From: Roseateles depolymerans
Lineage (GTDB): Bacteria; Pseudomonadota; Gammaproteobacteria; Burkholderiales; Burkholderiaceae_C
Direction: 5' to 3'
Assembly: GCF_003387155.1 (NCBI RefSeq)
Contig: NZ_QUMT01000002.1
Span: 1 to 64,000, forward strand
DNA: 64,000 nt
A model generated the notes under the pieces. It did no database searches. It was not told the origin of the DNA and worked only from the letters and a program-made list of their open reading frames with translations. The position numbers and the translations under genes are program-made. Numbering within the stretch: the first letter of the stretch is position 1; each line of letters begins with the position of its first letter. This document shows positions 42,109 to 48,712 of the stretch, piece by piece.

Positions 42109-43425
42109 ATGACGTTTCTGAAACGATTCGGACTGGTGATCTTCCTGATCCTGGCGGTGGTGGGCTGGGTCTTTCTGCCCTGGACCGGCGCGCTGGGTCT
42201 TGCCGTGCTGATCACCTTGTGGTTGCTGCTGAGCCGCCGCGGTGGACAGGCCCGTTCGGTGGCAGGCGTCGGCATCAGCACGCTGCCGCAGCGGCTGGGC
42301 TCCTCCGCCGTCATCGTGGTGGGCATTGCCGGGGTGGTGGGGGTGCTGGTGGCCTTGCTGGCGATGGCGGAAGGGTATGCCGAGACGCTCACCCGGTCAG
42401 GCAGCCTGGACACGGCCATCGTGCTGCGCGGCGCATCGGCGGCGGAGGTCTCCTCGCAGCTCAGCCGCAATGACATCACGCTGATCAGCCAGGCACCGGG
42501 CGTGGCCCGCACGGACAAGGGCGAGCCGCTGGTCTCGGCCGAGACGGTGGTGGCGGCCAACCTGCCGGTCAAGGGCGGGGGCAAGGACGAGGAGGGCAGC
42601 GTGCAGTTCCGCGGTGTGGGCGATGAAGCCTTCCTGGTGCGACCCCAGGTGAAGGTGATCGAGGGCCGACGGTTCCAGCCGGGGCTGCGGGAACTGATGG
42701 TGGGCAAGGGCGCCGCACGTCAGTTTGACGGCCTGGTGGTGGGCAAGGACATCCGCCTGGGCAACCAGGTGTGGACGGTGGTGGGCATCTTTGCCTCCGG
42801 CGATGCGATGGAATCGGAGCTGTGGGCGGATGCCACCGTGCTGGCCGATGCATTCAGGCGGGGCAGCAGCCGCAATTCGGTGACGGTGCGGCTGACCGGG
42901 CCGGAGGCCATGGCGGCTTTCAAGGAGAGCCTGACCAGCAATCCTCAGCTCAAGGTGGATGCGAGCACCACGCTGGACTTTTTCGCCAAGCAGTCGGAGG
43001 CCACCAGCAAGACGCTGCGCATCATCGGGACGGTGGTGGGCGCCATCATGGCGGTGGGCGCGGTGTTCGGGGCGCTCAACACGATGTTTGCCGCGGTGGC
43101 GACCCGTGCGCGGGAGATCGCCACCTTACGCGCCATCGGCTTCCCGGGCTTGCCGGTGGTGGTGGCGGTGATGCTGGAGACGATGCTGCTGGCGGCGCTG
43201 GGCGGGCTGATCGGCGGGGTGGTGGCCTACCTGCTGTTCAATGGGCACGCGGCCTCGACGATGGCGGCGGGGTCGGTCGGCAAGCTGAGCTTTGAGCTGA
43301 AGGTGTCGGGCCAATTGCTGTGGGAAGGGCTGAAGTGGGCGCTGGCCATTGGCTTCATCGGCGGCCTCTTCCCGGCGGTCCGGGCCGCGAGCGTGCCGGT
43401 GACGACGGCGCTGCGCGAGCTTTGA
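42109..43425 (+). CDS. ABC transporter permease (FtsX/MacB-like), second
   Basis: A 438-residue permease with two N-terminal hydrophobic segments (LVIFLILAVVGWVFLPWTGA and LGLAVLITLWLLL), a further TM near VIVVGIAGVVGVLVALLAM, a periplasmic domain and three C-terminal TMs with ATRAREIATLRAIGFPG as coupling segment. Start 42109 is chosen from GGAG six bases upstream; ATG 42106 is adjacent. Its last 73 bases overlap the HEPN-like gene on the other strand and are duplicated at 44545-44617. Confidence 0.92.
   Translation: MTFLKRFGLVIFLILAVVGWVFLPWTGALGLAVLITLWLLLSRRGGQARSVAGVGISTLPQRLGSSAVIVVGIAGVVGVLVALLAMAEGYAETLTRSGSLDTAIVLRGASAAEVSSQLSRNDITLISQAPGVARTDKGEPLVSAETVVAANLPVKGGGKDEEGSVQFRGVGDEAFLVRPQVKVIEGRRFQPGLRELMVGKGAARQFDGLVVGKDIRLGNQVWTVVGIFASGDAMESELWADATVLADAFRRGSSRNSVTVRLTGPEAMAAFKESLTSNPQLKVDASTTLDFFAKQSEATSKTLRIIGTVVGAIMAVGAVFGALNTMFAAVATRAREIATLRAIGFPGLPVVVAVMLETMLLAALGGLIGGVVAYLLFNGHAASTMAAGSVGKLSFELKVSGQLLWEGLKWALAIGFIGGLFPAVRAASVPVTTALREL
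43353..43425. repeat. Permease 3' end, first copy of a 73-bp direct repeat
   Basis: Bases 43353-43425, the last 24 codons of the permease gene, recur at 44545-44617 with a single difference (GCGAGCGTG against GCGAGTGTG). It is the left edge of a tandemly repeated two-gene module. Confidence 0.92.
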
Positions 43426-43807
43426 CGTTTCGCCGGCGGACGTGCAGCCGGATTCTTCGCAGTGTGGCTGGCACGCGCAGCGCTTCGAGGAGCTGCGCGG
43501 CAGTGCGCACGCCCTGGCAAGCCTCGCGTTGCCGGAAGCGCAGGGTGGTGTTGTAGTCCGCCGTGTTGCGCAGCCGGCGCAGTCCTTCCAGGTCTTCGGC
43601 AAGGTCTTCCAGGCCCACAGCCTTGAGCTCCTGACAGGCACGCCCATGGACGTCAGCCGTGCTGTCCTGGATGTCCAGAAGCTCCCGTGTGACCAGGAAG
43701 GTTGCGTAGTAGGCGCGGGACATGGCGCTTCGATGACTGGCCTCGTCGGGCTCTCGGGAGAGTCTCTCGGCCAGTTTGGCGAAGGCGCTGGGTAGGAAGC
43801 GTGCCAT
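43355..43807 (-). CDS. HEPN-like protein, module copy 1
   Basis: A 150-residue helical protein. MSRAYYATFLVTRELLD near residue 29 and LEGLRRLRNTADYN near residue 85 are the hallmarks of UPF0332-type HEPN proteins: a helix with (S/H)RAYY and a second with R-N-x-A-D-Y. The classical RNase motif RX4-6H is not complete. HEPN proteins act as RNases or nucleotidyltransferase partners in toxin-antitoxin and defence loci. The last ~24 residues are read antisense through the permease 3' end and are Arg/Pro/Gly-rich. The start lies 14 bases after gene X1, with GGCAGG upstream. It is about 40% identical, by eye, to the second copy at 44547. Confidence 0.75.
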   Translation of the reverse strand: MARFLPSAFAKLAERLSREPDEASHRSAMSRAYYATFLVTRELLDIQDSTADVHGRACQELKAVGLEDLAEDLEGLRRLRNTADYNTTLRFRQREACQGVRTAAQLLEALRVPATLRRIRLHVRRRNVKARAAPSSPARSRPGPPGRGRR

Positions 43808-43821
43808 GTGAACCTGCCCCT

Positions 43822-44376
43822 TCAGTGCCTGGGTCGGTAGGGGCCTCGGGCCACCATCAGGCCGATGTGCCCTGAGGTATGGCGCACATGCAGCCCTTCA
43901 GCGAAAAGCGCATCCAGGAAGGCCCGGTGCTCCTCATGGATGGCGCCGCGCCGTTTCAGGGCGGGGAGCCCGTACACCGTGAACCACAGGCAGAGCCAGC
44001 CGTCTTCCGGGTCGATGCTCACATGGGCTGTCAGCGTGCAGCCTTTCATATGGTGACTGAGCAGCCGGCAATAGTCAGCAAGTGCCTTAGGGTGCAGAAA
44101 CGGTTTGCGCTTGAGGTACCAACGGCTGAGTGTCTGGAACTCCGGGCTCTTCAGTAGAACCTCTGTGTCCTGAACCCACTGGTCGTCGTGAGTCCCTCGC
44201 CAGAAGCCGGATTCCAGCCGCTGCTGAATTCGACGGAGTTGGCGGAACTTCCAGGGGTCTGGAGACGCTGAAAGGGCAGGGCCGCCAGCGGGATGTCGTG
44301 TCGGCCGTGGCCGAGGTGTGGGGGCATGGAGAGGTGTCGGCATGGTGGAGTCGGCTGAAGCAGTGAGCCGCGCCAT
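43822..44376 (-). CDS. Unknown protein X, module copy 1
   Basis: A 184-residue protein that I do not recognise. The N-terminal 50 residues are low-complexity (Pro, Ala, Thr). The core has RQLRRIQQRLESGF, RWYLKRKPFLHPKAL, HVSIDPEDGWLCLWFTVYG and GLHVRHTSGHIGLMV, suggesting an alpha/beta fold. It precedes the HEPN-like gene by 14 bases. Its homologue X2 has the same core motifs (RKPF, DPEDGW, VYG, HIGL). The start at 44376 aligns with the probable X2 start; 44415 is an equally open alternative, and the frame continues upstream through the duplicated control region. Antitoxin or partner role is inferred from its position only. Confidence 0.65.
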   Translation of the reverse strand: MARLTASADSTMPTPLHAPTPRPRPTRHPAGGPALSASPDPWKFRQLRRIQQRLESGFWRGTHDDQWVQDTEVLLKSPEFQTLSRWYLKRKPFLHPKALADYCRLLSHHMKGCTLTAHVSIDPEDGWLCLWFTVYGLPALKRRGAIHEEHRAFLDALFAEGLHVRHTSGHIGLMVARGPYRPRH

Positions 44377-44433
44377 GGCGTAGGCGCGGTGGCGAATGGA
44401 ATGGGATGTCTCCATTGTGAGAATGCGCCACCG

Positions 44434-44540
44434 GCTTGCCAACGACTCGTTCAAGTCGTTCCACCCCGATTCCGTCAAACCATGCCACGAGACTTCCGCT
44501 CGCTTGTGAACCTCTGACGCTAGGCAAAGGCCGCCAGCAG
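44434..44540. repeat. Upstream region of X plus fliR 3' fragment, first copy of a 107-bp repeat
   Basis: Identical to 45586-45692 except four positions. The right-hand 21 bases (44520-44540) correspond to the fliR 3' end and would encode LLAAFA-stop, against LLAAFT-stop in the intact fliR, so this is a fliR remnant from a slightly different allele. A junction of four bases joins it to the permease remnant at 44545. Confidence 0.92.
44441..44478 (-). promoter_or_regulatory. Putative promoter with operator-like inverted repeat, copy 1
   Basis: Minus strand TTGACG (44478-44473) is followed by the inverted repeat AACGACT-TGAACG-AGTCGTT (44460-44441), which would overlap the -10 region. The arms are seven bases and perfect. 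Such an arrangement suits an autoregulated module. Confidence 0.45.
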
Positions 44541-44544
44541 CAGT

Positions 44545-44617
44545 CTTCATCGGCGGCCTCTTCCCGGCGGTCCGGGCCGCGAGTGTGCCGGTGACGACGG
44601 CGCTGCGCGAGCTTTGA
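44545..44617. repeat. Permease 3' end remnant, second copy of the 73-bp repeat
   Basis: 72 of 73 bases equal 43353-43425, including the permease stop codon TGA at 44615-44617. No permease sequence lies before it, so it is a remnant that marks the left edge of the second module copy. Confidence 0.92.
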
Positions 44618-44984
44618 ACAGGTGCAGCAAAGCGGGGGCCTCAAGCTCTCTCGCGATGAGGCGGGCGGTCTGGACTGCCCGCTGGGCGCTCTCTCGAATC
44701 ATGCGCAGGTCGAGCGAATCGTCCAGCTGATAGTCCGACTGATTGCGCAGCTTGCGGAGCCTCTCCATGTCCTGCGCCAGGCGAGGCAGCCCGCGCCGCT
44801 TGAGCAGCCGCTGCGTTTCCGCATGCACCGTTGCCGACGTCAGCGTGACCTGCAGCAGCTCGCGAGTCTGCAGGAACACGCCGTAGTAAGCCCTGGACAC
44901 CGCTGACCGCAAGCAGGCTTCATCGCGTTGCGCGACCAGCTTTTCTGCGAGGTGGACGAACTGTTTGGGGTGGAACCGGGACAT
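44547..44984 (-). CDS. HEPN-like protein, module copy 2
   Basis: A 145-residue HEPN-like protein, paralogue of the product of 43355-43807. It has LRSAVSRAYYGVFLQTRELL near residue 25 and MERLRKLRNQSDYQL near residue 75. A very good ribosome binding site (AGGAGG, five bases before ATG) fixes the start. It overlaps the 3' end of X2 by 65 bases, whereas copy 1 has a 14-base gap. Its C-terminal ~24 residues are again the antisense reading of the permease remnant and nearly equal those of copy 1. Confidence 0.76.
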   Translation of the reverse strand: MSRFHPKQFVHLAEKLVAQRDEACLRSAVSRAYYGVFLQTRELLQVTLTSATVHAETQRLLKRRGLPRLAQDMERLRKLRNQSDYQLDDSLDLRMIRESAQRAVQTARLIARELEAPALLHLFKARAAPSSPAHSRPGPPGRGRR

Positions 44985-45528
44985 CGCGACCTCCTGAAAC
45001 TGCAAGGGCAGGGCGGTAGTGGTGATCCAACAAGCGCAGGCCGATGTGGTCGTCCATCTGGCGGTACTGAAGGCCCTCGTGGTAGACCGCCGCCAGAAAT
45101 TGCGCATGCATGGGATGGATGTATTGGCCCTTGCGCAGGGGACGGCACCCATAGACCGAGAACTCCATGGAGATCCATCCGTCTTCGGGATCCACGCTCA
45201 GGAAAGCCGTGATGATCTTGTGGCCCATGTGCTGGCGCAGCAGTCGGTGATAGGTGTTCAGCACCTCAGGATCGAAAAAGGGCTTGCGGCGAAGGAACCA
45301 TTGGGCCAGCCGGTGGTAATCCCGCGTGCCGGTGAGGACCTCCACGCGAGGCGGCTGGTCCTCTCGGCCGTGTGCGCAAAAGCCAATTTCGAACCGGCGC
45401 TGAAGTCGTCGGATATGGCGCAGGGTGCCGATGTCCAGGGACGGGACTGCGGCGTTGGGCACGGTAGTCGCCACGGCATGGTGGCCTGGGCGTTGCTGGG
45501 TGGGGGTGGATCGGGCGGTCAGTGGCAT
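44920..45528 (-). CDS. Unknown protein X, module copy 2
   Basis: A 202-residue paralogue of the protein at 43822-44376. Shared core motifs are RHIRRLQRRFEIGF, WFLRRKPFFDPEVL, FLSVDPEDGWISMEFSVYG and DHIGLRLL. A basic Pro-rich C-terminal extension of ~30 residues is unique to this copy and overlaps the HEPN-like gene. Start 45528 has GAGGA ten bases upstream; 45567 is in frame too. It follows fliR on the same strand across the 107-bp repeat. Function unknown. Confidence 0.66.
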   Translation of the reverse strand: MPLTARSTPTQQRPGHHAVATTVPNAAVPSLDIGTLRHIRRLQRRFEIGFCAHGREDQPPRVEVLTGTRDYHRLAQWFLRRKPFFDPEVLNTYHRLLRQHMGHKIITAFLSVDPEDGWISMEFSVYGCRPLRKGQYIHPMHAQFLAAVYHEGLQYRQMDDHIGLRLLDHHYRPALAVSGGRDVPVPPQTVRPPRRKAGRATR

Positions 45529-45585
45529 GAGACGGCAGTCCTCGGGAATGGGCTGTGATGAGTCCATTCTGGGAATTTGCCGGCC

Positions 45586-45692
45586 GCTTGCCAACGACTC
45601 GTTCAAGTCGTTCCACCCCGATTCCGTCAAACCATCCCACGAGACTTCCGCTCGCTTGTGAACCTCTGACGTTAGGTGAAGGCCGCCAGCAG
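45586..45692. repeat. Upstream region of X2 and fliR 3' end, second copy of the 107-bp repeat
   Basis: Matches 44434-44540 at 103 of 107 bases. The right-hand 21 bases are the last six codons and stop of the intact fliR. Confidence 0.92.
45593..45630 (-). promoter_or_regulatory. Putative promoter with operator-like inverted repeat, copy 2
   Basis: Same layout as at 44441-44478: TTGACG at 45630-45625 and the 7-bp-arm inverted repeat at 45612-45593. It would allow X2 and the HEPN-like gene to be expressed independently of fliR. Confidence 0.45.
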
Positions 45693-46436
45693 CCGCTCCA
45701 GCGCAATCATGAAGGGCTGATGCATGAGCGGCAGCGTGGCCACCAGGCCGACCAGCCCGATGCTGACCGTCAGCGGGAAACCGACCGAGAAGACATTGAG
45801 CTGCGGCGCCACCCGCGAGATGATGCCCAGCACCAGGTTCACGAACAGCAGCATCGTCACCAGGGGCAGGGCGATCCACAGGCCCATGCGGAAGACTTCC
45901 GCCCCCCACACCTGCGGCTGCGCCACCCGCAGGAAGCGGAACGGCTCTTCGCCCACCGGGAAAGCCTGGAAGCTCGCCACCAGGGACTGGATGAGCATCA
46001 GATGTCCGTTGATGGCGATGAACAGGAATGCCACCATCGACCCAAGGAACCGCGAGGACGAAGTGCCTTGCGAACCGGTGGAAGGATCGAAGAAGCCGGC
46101 GAAGTTCAGCCCCATCTGCAGGCCGATGAGCTCACCGGCAAACTCCAGTGAGGCAAAGACCAGCCGCACAGCGAAGCCCATGGACAGGCCGATGAGCAGT
46201 TGCTGTGCCACCACCACCAGCAGTTGCGGCAGGGAGTCCAGCGGCACCACCGGCATGGCGGGGAGCGAGGGCTGCGCGGCCACTGCAATGAACAGCGCCA
46301 GGCCGATCTTGACCCGCTGCGGCACTGCCCGCTGGCTGAACACCGGCATGCCGGCGAACAGCGCCAGCGTGCGGATGAACGGCCACAGGATGGGGTTGAG
46401 CCAGGCCATGACCTGGGCTTCGCTGAAGGTCAGCAT
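45672..46436 (-). CDS. fliR: Flagellar export gate protein FliR
   Basis: A 254-residue integral membrane component of the flagellar type III export gate, forming the core with FliP and FliQ. It has about six hydrophobic segments; FAGMPVFSQRAVPQRVKIGLAL near the N-terminus, GELIGLQMGLNFAGFFDPSTG and ALPLVTMLLFVNLVLGIISRVAPQLNVF are typical, the last two broken by charged residues. It is the last gene of fliLMNOPQR. Its 3' end is also found as a remnant at 44520-44540. The ATG lies ~50 bases after fliQ. Confidence 0.95.
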   Translation of the reverse strand: MLTFSEAQVMAWLNPILWPFIRTLALFAGMPVFSQRAVPQRVKIGLALFIAVAAQPSLPAMPVVPLDSLPQLLVVVAQQLLIGLSMGFAVRLVFASLEFAGELIGLQMGLNFAGFFDPSTGSQGTSSSRFLGSMVAFLFIAINGHLMLIQSLVASFQAFPVGEEPFRFLRVAQPQVWGAEVFRMGLWIALPLVTMLLFVNLVLGIISRVAPQLNVFSVGFPLTVSIGLVGLVATLPLMHQPFMIALERLLAAFT

Positions 46437-46488
46437 GGGGTCAGCATGGGATCAGCTTCGGCCCGGCATCGTCATGCGCGTGCGTCGG

Positions 46489-46758
46489 TCAGCCCAGCGC
46501 CTGCGGAATGCTCTGCAAGGTGCGCTGGATGTACTCCACCAAGGTGGTGATCATCCACGGGCCGGCGATGGCCAGCACCAGCACGGCCGCCAAAATCTTG
46601 GGGACGAAGGATAGGGTGGATTCGTTGATCTGGGTAGCCGCCTGGAAGACAGACACCAGCACCCCGACCGCCAGCACCGTCAGCAGCAGCGGCGCCGCGA
46701 CCATCAGCAGCACATACAGGCCTTGCTGGCCGATGGTGAAGACTTGTTGGGCGTCCAT
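46489..46758 (-). CDS. fliQ: Flagellar export gate protein FliQ
   Basis: An 89-residue protein with two membrane helices, VLLMVAAPLLLTVLAVGVLVS and ILAAVLVLAIAGPWMITTLV, and the family motif FQAATQINESTLSFVPK between them. Length equals E. coli FliQ (89). It lies between fliP and fliR in the operon. Confidence 0.97.
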   Translation of the reverse strand: MDAQQVFTIGQQGLYVLLMVAAPLLLTVLAVGVLVSVFQAATQINESTLSFVPKILAAVLVLAIAGPWMITTLVEYIQRTLQSIPQALG

Positions 46759-46820
46759 GGTGTGTCGATCTTGATGGAAGACAGAGGAGGCGGAAGAGTG
46801 TGGGGGCCAGCGTGGCGCCG

Positions 46821-47627
46821 CTACTGGGCGAAGGACGCCGCCAGCGACCCCAGCAGCAGGTTCCAGCCATCGGCCAGCACGAACAGCATCAGCTTGAAGG
46901 GCAGCGACACCAGCACCGGCGACAGCATCATCATGCCCAGGCTCATGAGTACGCTGGACACGATCATGTCGATGACCAGGAAGGGGATAAAAATAAGGAA
47001 GGCAATCTGGAAGGCCGACTTCAGTTCGCTGGTCACGAAGGCCGGCACGAGAACGCGGAAGGGAACGTTCTCCGGCGTCGTGGCCGCATCGAGCTTGGCC
47101 AGGCGCGAGAAGAGCGCCACGTCGGACTGCCGGGTCTGCTTGAGCATGAAGGCGCGCATCGGCACCTGCGCCCGCTCCAGCGCCACCTCAAAGCTGATCT
47201 GGCCGGTCGAGTAAGGCTGGTAGGCGTCCGCGTAGACACGGTCCAGGGTCGGGCTCATGACAAAGAAGGTCAGGAAGAGCGAGAGACCCACGATGACCTG
47301 GTTGGGCGGCGCCGCCTGGGTGCCCAGCGCCTGACGCATGAGCGAGAGCACGATGACAATGCGGGTGAAGCCCGTCATCATCAGCAGCACCGCGGGCAGG
47401 AAACCCAGTGCGGTGAAAAACAGCAGGGTCTGGATGGGCACCGAATAGCTGTTGCCGCCAGCGCCCTGGCTGATGATCAGCGGCACAGACGCGGGGGAGG
47501 TGCCGGTTTGCTGGGCGAAAGCGGTCATGCTGAGCCCACCCAAGGCGAGCACGCCCAGCAGGCTCAGCGTTTTGGCCACGCGGCGCGATGTGATTCCGCG
47601 CACCTCAGACACCCGTTCCGTCTGCAT
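46821..47627 (-). CDS. fliP: Flagellar export gate protein FliP
   Basis: A 268-residue export gate subunit with a cleavable signal peptide (LLGVLALGGLSMTAFA), as in E. coli FliP. Family motifs: PIQTLLFFTALGFLPAVLLM, TRIVIVLSLMRQALGT, PPNQVIVGLSLFLTFFVM, PFLVIDMIVSSVLMSLGMMM and PFKLMLFVLADGW. The ATG at 47627 has GGGGGG upstream and overlaps the fliO 3' end by 23 bases, so translation is coupled. Confidence 0.97.
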   Translation of the reverse strand: MQTERVSEVRGITSRRVAKTLSLLGVLALGGLSMTAFAQQTGTSPASVPLIISQGAGGNSYSVPIQTLLFFTALGFLPAVLLMMTGFTRIVIVLSLMRQALGTQAAPPNQVIVGLSLFLTFFVMSPTLDRVYADAYQPYSTGQISFEVALERAQVPMRAFMLKQTRQSDVALFSRLAKLDAATTPENVPFRVLVPAFVTSELKSAFQIAFLIFIPFLVIDMIVSSVLMSLGMMMLSPVLVSLPFKLMLFVLADGWNLLLGSLAASFAQ

Positions 47628-47958
47628 TGCGACCCCCCAAACTGCGCTTGAGAAGATTCGCAAAGCTCGGCTGCGCCGCCTGCAATGCCACCCCCACATC
47701 CGGCTGCGGCGGCATCTCATGCAAGGTCCGAATCTGCTGGCCCGTAATGCCCAGCACCAACCACCGACGGTCCTCGCCCTGGCCCACCTCCACAATCACA
47801 ATCCGCTGGCTCGGCGCAATCACCAGTTGCGCCACCGTGCGCAAATGACCCCCCAGCGCAGCACCGCCTAAAGGCGTTCGCTTGAGCAACCACAGCACCA
47901 CAGGAATGAGCGCCAGAATCGCCAGAAACCACAGGAAAGGTGCGAGGGAGGTGTTCAT
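47605..47958 (-). CDS. fliO: Flagellar assembly protein FliO
   Basis: A 117-residue protein with one N-terminal membrane helix (FLWFLAILALIPVVLWLL) and a short cytoplasmic domain (SQRIVIVEVGQGEDRRWLVLGITGQQI), the FliO pattern. It assists FliP assembly in the export gate. Unusually, a 304-base gap with repeats separates it from fliN. Confidence 0.9.
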   Translation of the reverse strand: MNTSLAPFLWFLAILALIPVVLWLLKRTPLGGAALGGHLRTVAQLVIAPSQRIVIVEVGQGEDRRWLVLGITGQQIRTLHEMPPQPDVGVALQAAQPSFANLLKRSLGGRNADGTGV

Positions 47959-47989
47959 GCGGTCAGATTATGACCCCGGGGATTGGGGG

Positions 47990-48052
47990 AGCGGTCCTTC
48001 GATCGAAACAACCAAGCCGGGGGGGGGGAGCGGTCCTTCGATCGAAACAACC
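47990..48052. repeat. 24-bp direct repeats in the fliN-fliO gap
   Basis: The 24-base segment starting AGCGGTCCTTCGATCGAAAC occurs at 47990-48013 and 48029-48052, exactly, at a period of 39 bases. Each contains the palindrome TTCGATCGAA, and a G-rich tract precedes each copy. Confidence 0.9.
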
Positions 48053-48143
48053 GGGCCGGGGCTGTTTGCTCCATGTCCCTCCTGTCCCGCTTCGCGGGCC
48101 ATTCCTTCCTTGACTTCCGCAAACAGCCCCGGCCCGGTTGTTT
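48045..48143. repeat. 25-bp perfect inverted repeat in the fliN-fliO gap
   Basis: Arms at 48045-48069 and 48119-48143 are perfectly complementary over 25 bases (left arm begins AAACAACCGGGCCGGGG). The 49-base loop carries a smaller hairpin, CCCGCTTCGCGGG. The element is transcribed within the fli operon and would form a very stable RNA stem. Confidence 0.93.
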
Positions 48144-48262
48144 CTCCCACCCAGGACTTAGGGAGAAAGGAGGGAGCGGTGCGGCGGGTGAGGCGGGGGC
48201 GGGGCAGTCAGGACCGAGGGGAGCCTTTGTGCGGATGGGATGGGAGTGGTGAACGCTTGGCG

Positions 48263-48712
48263 TCAGGCCTTGCTCAGGCGGCGCATGCGCTCCGAAGGCG
48301 TCACGATGTCAGTCAGGCGGATACCGAATTTGTCGTTCACCACCACGACTTCACCTTGCGCAATCAGGTAGCCATTCACCAGCACATCCATCGGCTCACC
48401 CGCCAAAGCATCCAGTTCCACAACGGAGCCTTGGGCCAGTTGCAGAATGTTCTTGATCGGGATGCGGGTGCGGCCCAGCTCAACAGTCAACTGGACCGGA
48501 ATGTCCAGAATCATGTTGATGTCGCTGCCCGGCATGTTGCCCGGCGTCGGCGTGAAATTCGTGAAAGTGGCCGGCGCGACCTGCTCGGCCACCGACTGCA
48601 CTTCCTCCACCGCCTGGCCACCACCACCACCGCCGCCAGCCTCGGCCAGCGCCGCCGCCCATTCAGCGGCCATTGCGTCCTGTTCGTCCATCGGGTTCGG
48701 AGTGTCAGCCAT
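48263..48712 (-). CDS. fliN: Flagellar motor switch protein FliN
   Basis: A 149-residue protein. The C-terminal SpoA/FliN domain reads LDIPVQLTVELGRTRIPIKNIL, LAQGSVVELDALAGEPMDVLVNG and GEVVVVNDKFGIRLTDIV, split here by region. An N-terminal Gly run (about seven) and an acidic Ala-rich segment precede it. The start at 48712 has GGGAG upstream and overlaps fliM by eight bases. Confidence 0.96.
   Translation of the reverse strand: MADTPNPMDEQDAMAAEWAAALAEAGGGGGGGQAVEEVQSVAEQVAPATFTNFTPTPGNMPGSDINMILDIPVQLTVELGRTRIPIKNILQLAQGSVVELDALAGEPMDVLVNGYLIAQGEVVVVNDKFGIRLTDIVTPSERMRRLSKA

Noticed and set aside
43822-44550. Extending X1 upstream to ATG 44550 (and X2 likewise into fliR)
   Set aside because: The extension would translate the duplicated control region and the fliR remnant; no ribosome binding site is there, and the alignment of X1 with X2 supports starts at 44376 and 45528.
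44434-44617. Insertion sequence or transposon as origin of the flanking repeats
   Set aside because: No transposase, terminal inverted repeat or target duplication is present; the repeats are recognisable pieces of the permease and fliR genes.
47990-48052. Direct repeats in the fliN-fliO gap as a CRISPR array
   Set aside because: There are only two units, the 15-base spacing is poly-G rather than unique spacer, and no cas gene is near.
48000-48143. The 25-bp inverted repeat as an ordinary Rho-independent terminator after fliN
   Set aside because: The loop is 49 bases long and no T-run follows on the minus strand, and termination here would cut off fliOPQR.
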